DNA of 10,234 bases from Methylocapsa sp. Lineage in GTDB: Bacteria; Pseudomonadota; Alphaproteobacteria; Rhizobiales; Beijerinckiaceae. Of the stretch, positions 6,279 to 10,234 are shown in pieces. Where the stretch lies: positions 1 to 10,234 of the forward strand of contig JAFMSB010000037.1 in assembly GCA_017353815.1 (NCBI GenBank). Reading direction: 5' to 3'. Each line of letters begins with the position of its first letter. Position 1 is the first letter of the stretch. The notes below the pieces were generated by a model, which saw nothing but the letters and a program-made list of their open reading frames with translations, was not told the origin of the DNA and did not search any database. The translations under genes were made by a program, and so were the position numbers.

Positions 6279-7862
6279 TCACGCGCCGTTTTCTTCCGCA
6301 GCATGACGTTGAGAATCCGCATCAAGGAGCCGTGGCAGATGTTTCCCATACCAATGGGCGAGCTCCATCATGGCCGGATGACGGAGGTCAAGGGCGAGAT
6401 ACTTTTCGACACGGGGCAGATGGGCAAGATATTGCGGCTTGCGGTCGCGCTCATCGAGCCTCGCAAATATCCCTAGGATTTTCGTTGCGCGTTGCGCTCC
6501 CAAAATCGCATAGGCACGCAAGAACGAAGCGACGTCAAACCCTGGGTCCGCCTCGCCGCGAAGCCGCGCGTAATAGGCAAGAAGCTTCATCTCAAGCTCT
6601 TGCGGAACAGAAACACGTGCATCTTGCAGGAGCGAAACCACATCGTATGCAGGATGGCCCAGGACACAATCTTGGAAGTCCAAAACGCCAACTTTGGCAA
6701 TTCCTTCGCGCTCAGGAAGCCAAAGGAGGTTTGGCGAATGATAATCGCGCAACGTCCAAACGCGCGGCGGGGGAAGAATCTCTTGGAGGGCCTGCCTCCA
6801 AAGATTGAGAAAAGCCGCCTTGACGGCCGGGGGTAGCTCGGCGCAAGCGACATAAGGCGCGTACCAATCGAGCAGCAGTTCCGCCTCGATTAGCAGCGCA
6901 TCGATGTCGTAGTCGGGTATCGTAAGACACTCGCCATTGATCGGGAGCGATTCGGGAAGATCCGCGCCATGGAGATGCGCGAGCGCGGCGAGCGCCGCGG
7001 AAAAACGCTCTTCGATAGCATCACCCTCGGCCGCGACGGGCTCAGAGCCCAAATCCTCGATGATCGCGAGTCCGGCTTCAAGATCACAGGCATAAACTTC
7101 CGGAGCGGAGATTCCCTCCGCGCGCAGACGGCGGGCAATGGCGACAAATGGCCTTATGTTTTCGGCCAGCTTGGCGATCGCGCTATAGGATTTTCCATAG
7201 CGGATTGCCGGCCCGTCGGCTCGCGGCAGGGAACACATCAAAATCGCTGTTTGGCCATCCGGCTTGATGATGCGCTCATAGCTGCGAGTCGATGCATCGC
7301 CTTGCATTTCCTCCCGCTTGGCGCTCTGCCAGCCGCTTTGTTCGAGAATTTCGTGGACCGCTTTGGCGTGGGCGAGGCGGGCAGCAAAAGATCCTGTCCC
7401 GGCCAGCGTCACAGTGCGGTATTCAAAGCCGCGGCTCGTATCGAGGCCAAATGCGATGTCTAGCTTAGAGGGGCAAAGAAAATCGCCCGCGCGCTCTGGC
7501 CATTCGACGAGCACCAGCGCGCCTTGGCTTGCCTCCTCGAAGCCCAGCTCGACGATATCCCCCGGCCGTTCGATGCGGTAAAAGTCGGCATGAAGGATCG
7601 GAAAATGGATCCCCTCATAGGATTGCATGAGGGTGAAAGCTGGACTTGGCACCTCGAGCTCGGGGTCGCCTACAAGCAGACGAATGAGCGCGCGCGCAAA
7701 GGCCGTCTTTCCCGTGCCGAGATCCCCTGAGAGGGTGACGAAGTCCCCGGCGCCGGTGAAGCTCGCAACATCAGCCGCCAATTCCGCGATCTGGCTCTCG
7801 CCTTGCAGCTCCCGGCGCCAGACCGCTTCGGAAGCGTGTGGCTGGATTAAATCCGATCGCAT
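6279..7862 (-). CDS. tsaE-amgK: Bifunctional TsaE ATPase / AmgK-like sugar kinase fusion
   Basis: This 527-residue protein fuses two enzymes. Residues about 15-155 are TsaE, the ATPase of the TsaB-TsaD-TsaE complex that makes t6A37 in tRNA. It shows Walker A GDLGTGKT (46-53), the switch-like SPAFTL (73-78), HADFYR (91-96) and LVEWPER (118-124). A linker of about 30 residues leads to an APH-type phosphotransferase (about 187-510): GDASTRSYERI (188-198) as the nucleotide loop, IEDLG (268-272), the catalytic loop LRDYHSPNLL (371-380, with D373 and N378) and the metal motif LDFQD (394-398), followed by GHPAYDVVSLLQD. The kinase resembles AmgK, which makes MurNAc-1-phosphate, and the MurU-like gene follows. 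ATG at 7862 lies 33 bases after the DivL stop. I recall this fusion as an established arrangement in Hyphomicrobiales; elsewhere the two are usually separate genes. Both domains look intact. Confidence 0.92.
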   Translation of the reverse strand: MRSDLIQPHASEAVWRRELQGESQIAELAADVASFTGAGDFVTLSGDLGTGKTAFARALIRLLVGDPELEVPSPAFTLMQSYEGIHFPILHADFYRIERPGDIVELGFEEASQGALVLVEWPERAGDFLCPSKLDIAFGLDTSRGFEYRTVTLAGTGSFAARLAHAKAVHEILEQSGWQSAKREEMQGDASTRSYERIIKPDGQTAILMCSLPRADGPAIRYGKSYSAIAKLAENIRPFVAIARRLRAEGISAPEVYACDLEAGLAIIEDLGSEPVAAEGDAIEERFSAALAALAHLHGADLPESLPINGECLTIPDYDIDALLIEAELLLDWYAPYVACAELPPAVKAAFLNLWRQALQEILPPPRVWTLRDYHSPNLLWLPEREGIAKVGVLDFQDCVLGHPAYDVVSLLQDARVSVPQELEMKLLAYYARLRGEADPGFDVASFLRAYAILGAQRATKILGIFARLDERDRKPQYLAHLPRVEKYLALDLRHPAMMELAHWYGKHLPRLLDADSQRHAAEENGA

Positions 7863-7895
7863 CGCGCTCGCTCTCGCCTAAGCCGCCCTGCGCTC

Positions 7896-10234
7896 TCAGC
7901 TTTTTCCTCCCGCGGGAAAGATGCAAGTGACAAATGTCTTTTTCCCCGGCACAGAGTCGATTTCGACCCGACCGCCATGCAATTCGACAAAGGAGCGCAC
8001 GATTGAAAGCCCAAGTCCTGCCCCCCGGTGCCGCGAGCCGGCTGTATAGGTCCTAAACCGGTCGAAAACATGGTCCCGGATCGCGGCGGGAATGCCGCTT
8101 CCGTGGTCAGTGACACGGAAATAGATGCTGCCGTCTTTTCTCGCCGCCGTAAGGCCAATGCTTTGGCCGGGAGAGGAAAAACCGATTGCATTCGTCAGAA
8201 GATTGAAAAGAATTTGGCGCATACGGCGGCCATCGGCGCGAAAGGTGCCGATGTTGTTGCTGGTTGCGGCGACAAGCCGCAGCGATGCCTCGGCGAGGCG
8301 ATCCGCAACGTCATTCGCTGCGGCGCGGATTAATTGCGCAATATCGACGTCCTCCAGGGAAAGTTCGATCGCGTCGGCATCGATTGACGCAAGGTCGAGA
8401 ATATCGTCAATGAGGGCAAGTAGCGCCGCCGATGATTTGGTCACATAACCCGCATACTCGCGCTGTTTGGCGTTGAGCCCGCCGATTGCGGGGTCCCCGA
8501 GCAATTGGATGAAGCCAGTAATGTTTGTTAGAGGCGATCGCAACTCATAGGAGACATGATGGACGAAATCGTTTCGCAGGCGTTCCGCATCGAGCAAGGC
8601 TTGGTTGCGCTCGATCAATGCCTCATTGCGCTCGGTCAGCGCCCGCTCGATATTTACACTGGCGGTCATGTCGGTGAAGGTCAACAGGGCCGAACCATCG
8701 GGGAGCGGCGCGGCAGCGCAATCGAGAACGGATCCATCGCGGCGTGCGAGACGCCGTTCAAACCCGACCCGCTCTTCGGGCAAGCCAGCGATAGCGCCGC
8801 GCAGCGCCGCCCAGCTCTCCTCGTCGGCATAAAGCGGCGCGCAAAGCCGTGCCACGCGATCGATATGCGGTTGACCGGTAAGATCCTCCGGATCGAGCGA
8901 CCATAAGGCGGCAAAGGCGGGGTTGAGAAACTTTAGGCGGCCGTCGCTGCCAAACACTGCGACGCCTTCCCGCAAAGCATCAAGGGTTTCGGTTTGGACG
9001 CGCATCGAGGCCTTATACTGCGAAGCAAGGCGGTAGCGCTCGGTTACGTCGTCGAAGAGATACGTTACGCCGCCTTGCGCATTAGGGCCGATGCCAGCGC
9101 GCAAAGTCCGCCCGTCCGGCAAAAACCAAACCTGGTCCTCGGTTTCGAGAGATTGATAGGCGCCAAACAGTGCCAACTTCCACGCCCGGAAATCGGCCTC
9201 CTCGGGCAGAAGCCGCGCTGCCCGCAGGCGGTCGAGAATCTCGGAATCGGTGGGCTTTTCATCGAGCCAGGCTTGGTCAAGCGCCCAAAGCTGGCAATAG
9301 GCGGTGTTCGAAAATATGAGCCGCTTTGACCCATCGAAAATGGCGACCGCCGTCGCGAGCTGGTTGAGCGTGCGCTGATGCGCTTCGCTTTGCTGATCGA
9401 GGCTTGCGCGCAAGGACTCAAGTTCCGAAACATCTACGGCCATCCCTGCGGAGCTGGCGCCTGCCGGTGTATCCACAATCTCGAGCATCCGGCGTTTGCC
9501 CGCAACGATTGCTGGAGCCCGGCCCCGCCAAACCTTCCCTTCCTTGCGCGATACCGCGCCCGCCTCCCGGGCCAGGCTTTCAACAAGTTCAGTCCCTTGA
9601 GAAACCGCGGCTTCTTGATCATTGGCCTCCACCGCGCGGGCATAGGCGGGGTTAACCCAAGCGAGTTTGCCCCTGCCGTCGCGCACCCAGGCGGGAAAAG
9701 GCACCGCATCGAGCAGGGAACGAATCGCCTGCAGTTGCTCGCGCGTTGCTTCTTGGGGCGATTGGAGTCCCGGGGCATCAAGATGCTCTCCCGGGACCAC
9801 CCTGATGCGCACGACTGCAATTGCGCCAACCGGCCGGCCTTCGATATCGAGCAAGCGTCCATCGAGGCTCGCCGCCTTCATCCAAAACGGCAGACCTCGC
9901 TCCCGCAGTTGTGCCGCGGAATCTTCAAGTTTCAGTGCCGTTTCCGGGGCAAGCCACGCCCGGAAGTCGAGAATCGCGCGCGGATCCTTTTCCCTTGCGA
10001 TGAGACCCGCGTTCTCTTCGATCTGGGGCTCCTTGCCGGCATCGCTCCAGGCTATGGTGACCTGGGGTTCCGAGGCCAATAACGCTTCTGCCCAGCCGAG
10101 CCTCGCCTGCATTCCCGCAAGCCGGGAAAAAAGCTCGGCCTCCTTCCCGGCCCAGCGCCGCCACCGGAAAAAATGGAAGGCTGCGGCAAGCGCCAAAGAG
10201 GCCGCGAGCCCGGCCGCCAGCGCGAACTGCGCCG
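7896..10234 (-). CDS. divL: DivL-type multi-PAS sensor protein with tyrosine in the H-box (5' partial)
   Basis: The frame runs off the right edge, so the N-terminus is missing. Residue numbers here count from the TTG at 10196. Codons upstream of that TTG continue a hydrophobic helix (LAAGLAASLALAAAFHFF) followed by RWRRW, so a membrane anchor is likely. Next come a degenerate PAS-like region (about 35-135), PAS domains at about 155-260, 271-390 and 399-515, a coiled coil with the repeat ERNEAL/ERNQAL (522-535), a dimerisation domain and a GHKL ATPase domain with N669, DHGSGIP (697-703) and GAGLGL (725-730). The H-box reads FVHHVSYELRSPLTN: tyrosine 550 occupies the phospho-acceptor position normally held by histidine. 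This is the hallmark of DivL, the essential Caulobacter regulator that acts with DivK and CckA to control CtrA. It leads an operon with the TsaE-kinase fusion and the MurU-like gene. Confidence 0.9.
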   Translation of the reverse strand, partial: AQFALAAGLAASLALAAAFHFFRWRRWAGKEAELFSRLAGMQARLGWAEALLASEPQVTIAWSDAGKEPQIEENAGLIAREKDPRAILDFRAWLAPETALKLEDSAAQLRERGLPFWMKAASLDGRLLDIEGRPVGAIAVVRIRVVPGEHLDAPGLQSPQEATREQLQAIRSLLDAVPFPAWVRDGRGKLAWVNPAYARAVEANDQEAAVSQGTELVESLAREAGAVSRKEGKVWRGRAPAIVAGKRRMLEIVDTPAGASSAGMAVDVSELESLRASLDQQSEAHQRTLNQLATAVAIFDGSKRLIFSNTAYCQLWALDQAWLDEKPTDSEILDRLRAARLLPEEADFRAWKLALFGAYQSLETEDQVWFLPDGRTLRAGIGPNAQGGVTYLFDDVTERYRLASQYKASMRVQTETLDALREGVAVFGSDGRLKFLNPAFAALWSLDPEDLTGQPHIDRVARLCAPLYADEESWAALRGAIAGLPEERVGFERRLARRDGSVLDCAAAPLPDGSALLTFTDMTASVNIERALTERNEALIERNQALLDAERLRNDFVHHVSYELRSPLTNITGFIQLLGDPAIGGLNAKQREYAGYVTKSSAALLALIDDILDLASIDADAIELSLEDVDIAQLIRAAANDVADRLAEASLRLVAATSNNIGTFRADGRRMRQILFNLLTNAIGFSSPGQSIGLTAARKDGSIYFRVTDHGSGIPAAIRDHVFDRFRTYTAGSRHRGAGLGLSIVRSFVELHGGRVEIDSVPGKKTFVTCIFPAGGKS
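8517..8576 (-). other. Modified H-box of DivL (Tyr in place of phospho-His)
   Basis: This segment encodes residues 541-560 of the partial DivL frame. The codon at 8549-8547 is TAT (tyrosine) where SHELR-type kinases have histidine. The neighbouring E551, L552, R553, P555 and L556 are kept. Two histidines at 546-547 lie upstream, outside the acceptor position. Confidence 0.9.

Noticed and set aside
9378..10082. Plus-strand open frame of 234 codons opposite divL
   Set aside because: It is antisense to the PAS region of DivL, with no recognisable features or ribosome binding site that would support it.
7896..10196. Ordinary PAS-domain histidine kinase starting at TTG 10196
   Set aside because: The acceptor residue is tyrosine, and codons upstream of the TTG continue a hydrophobic helix to the window edge. 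The protein is better called a 5'-truncated DivL.

Overview
The window looks like chromosomal DNA from an alphaproteobacterium of the order Hyphomicrobiales (Rhizobiales). A Beijerinckiaceae/Methylocystaceae-type relative is my best guess. The main reasons are a DivL-type cell-cycle sensor protein, a TsaE-phosphotransferase fusion followed by a MurU-like nucleotidyltransferase, GC-rich coding DNA, and dense genes with 4-bp overlaps. The taxonomic placement is inference from gene content, not from a search.

Layout, left to right. Positions 6-752 (+) encode an HD-domain protein whose metal-ligand spacing resembles the di-iron HD oxygenase group. Positions 753-2020 are a gene-poor, less GC-rich stretch that holds one plausible orphan small gene (1093-1500, +). 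Positions 2021-5126 (-) are a compact operon read right to left: HlyD/YbhG-type membrane fusion protein, ABC ATPase, ABC-2 permease. Both junctions are 4-bp stop/start overlaps. A small DUF2905-type membrane protein (5281-5475, +) is divergent from that operon. Positions 5532-10234 (-) are a second operon, also read right to left: DivL (its 5' end lies beyond the window), a TsaE::AmgK-like fusion, and a MurU-like nucleotidyltransferase.

How the genes work together. The HlyD-ATPase-permease set is an export pump of the YbhGFSR/YhiI-YhhJ kind. It would move an unknown compound across the inner membrane and use the periplasmic adaptor to reach an outer-membrane channel encoded elsewhere. The right-hand operon joins a cell-cycle regulator (DivL, which has tyrosine where histidine kinases have the phospho-accepting histidine), tRNA t6A synthesis (TsaE domain) and cell-wall sugar recycling (AmgK and MurU, which turn free MurNAc into UDP-MurNAc).

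The most unusual structure is an 84-bp direct tandem duplication (3085-3252) across the ATPase-stop/permease-start junction. Each copy keeps its own ATPase tail ending in TGA and its own overlapping permease start (GTG in one, TTG in the other). The permease can therefore be read with a duplicated 28-residue N-terminus or from the inner TTG. I found no RNA genes, CRISPR arrays, insertion sequences or convincing intrinsic terminators.
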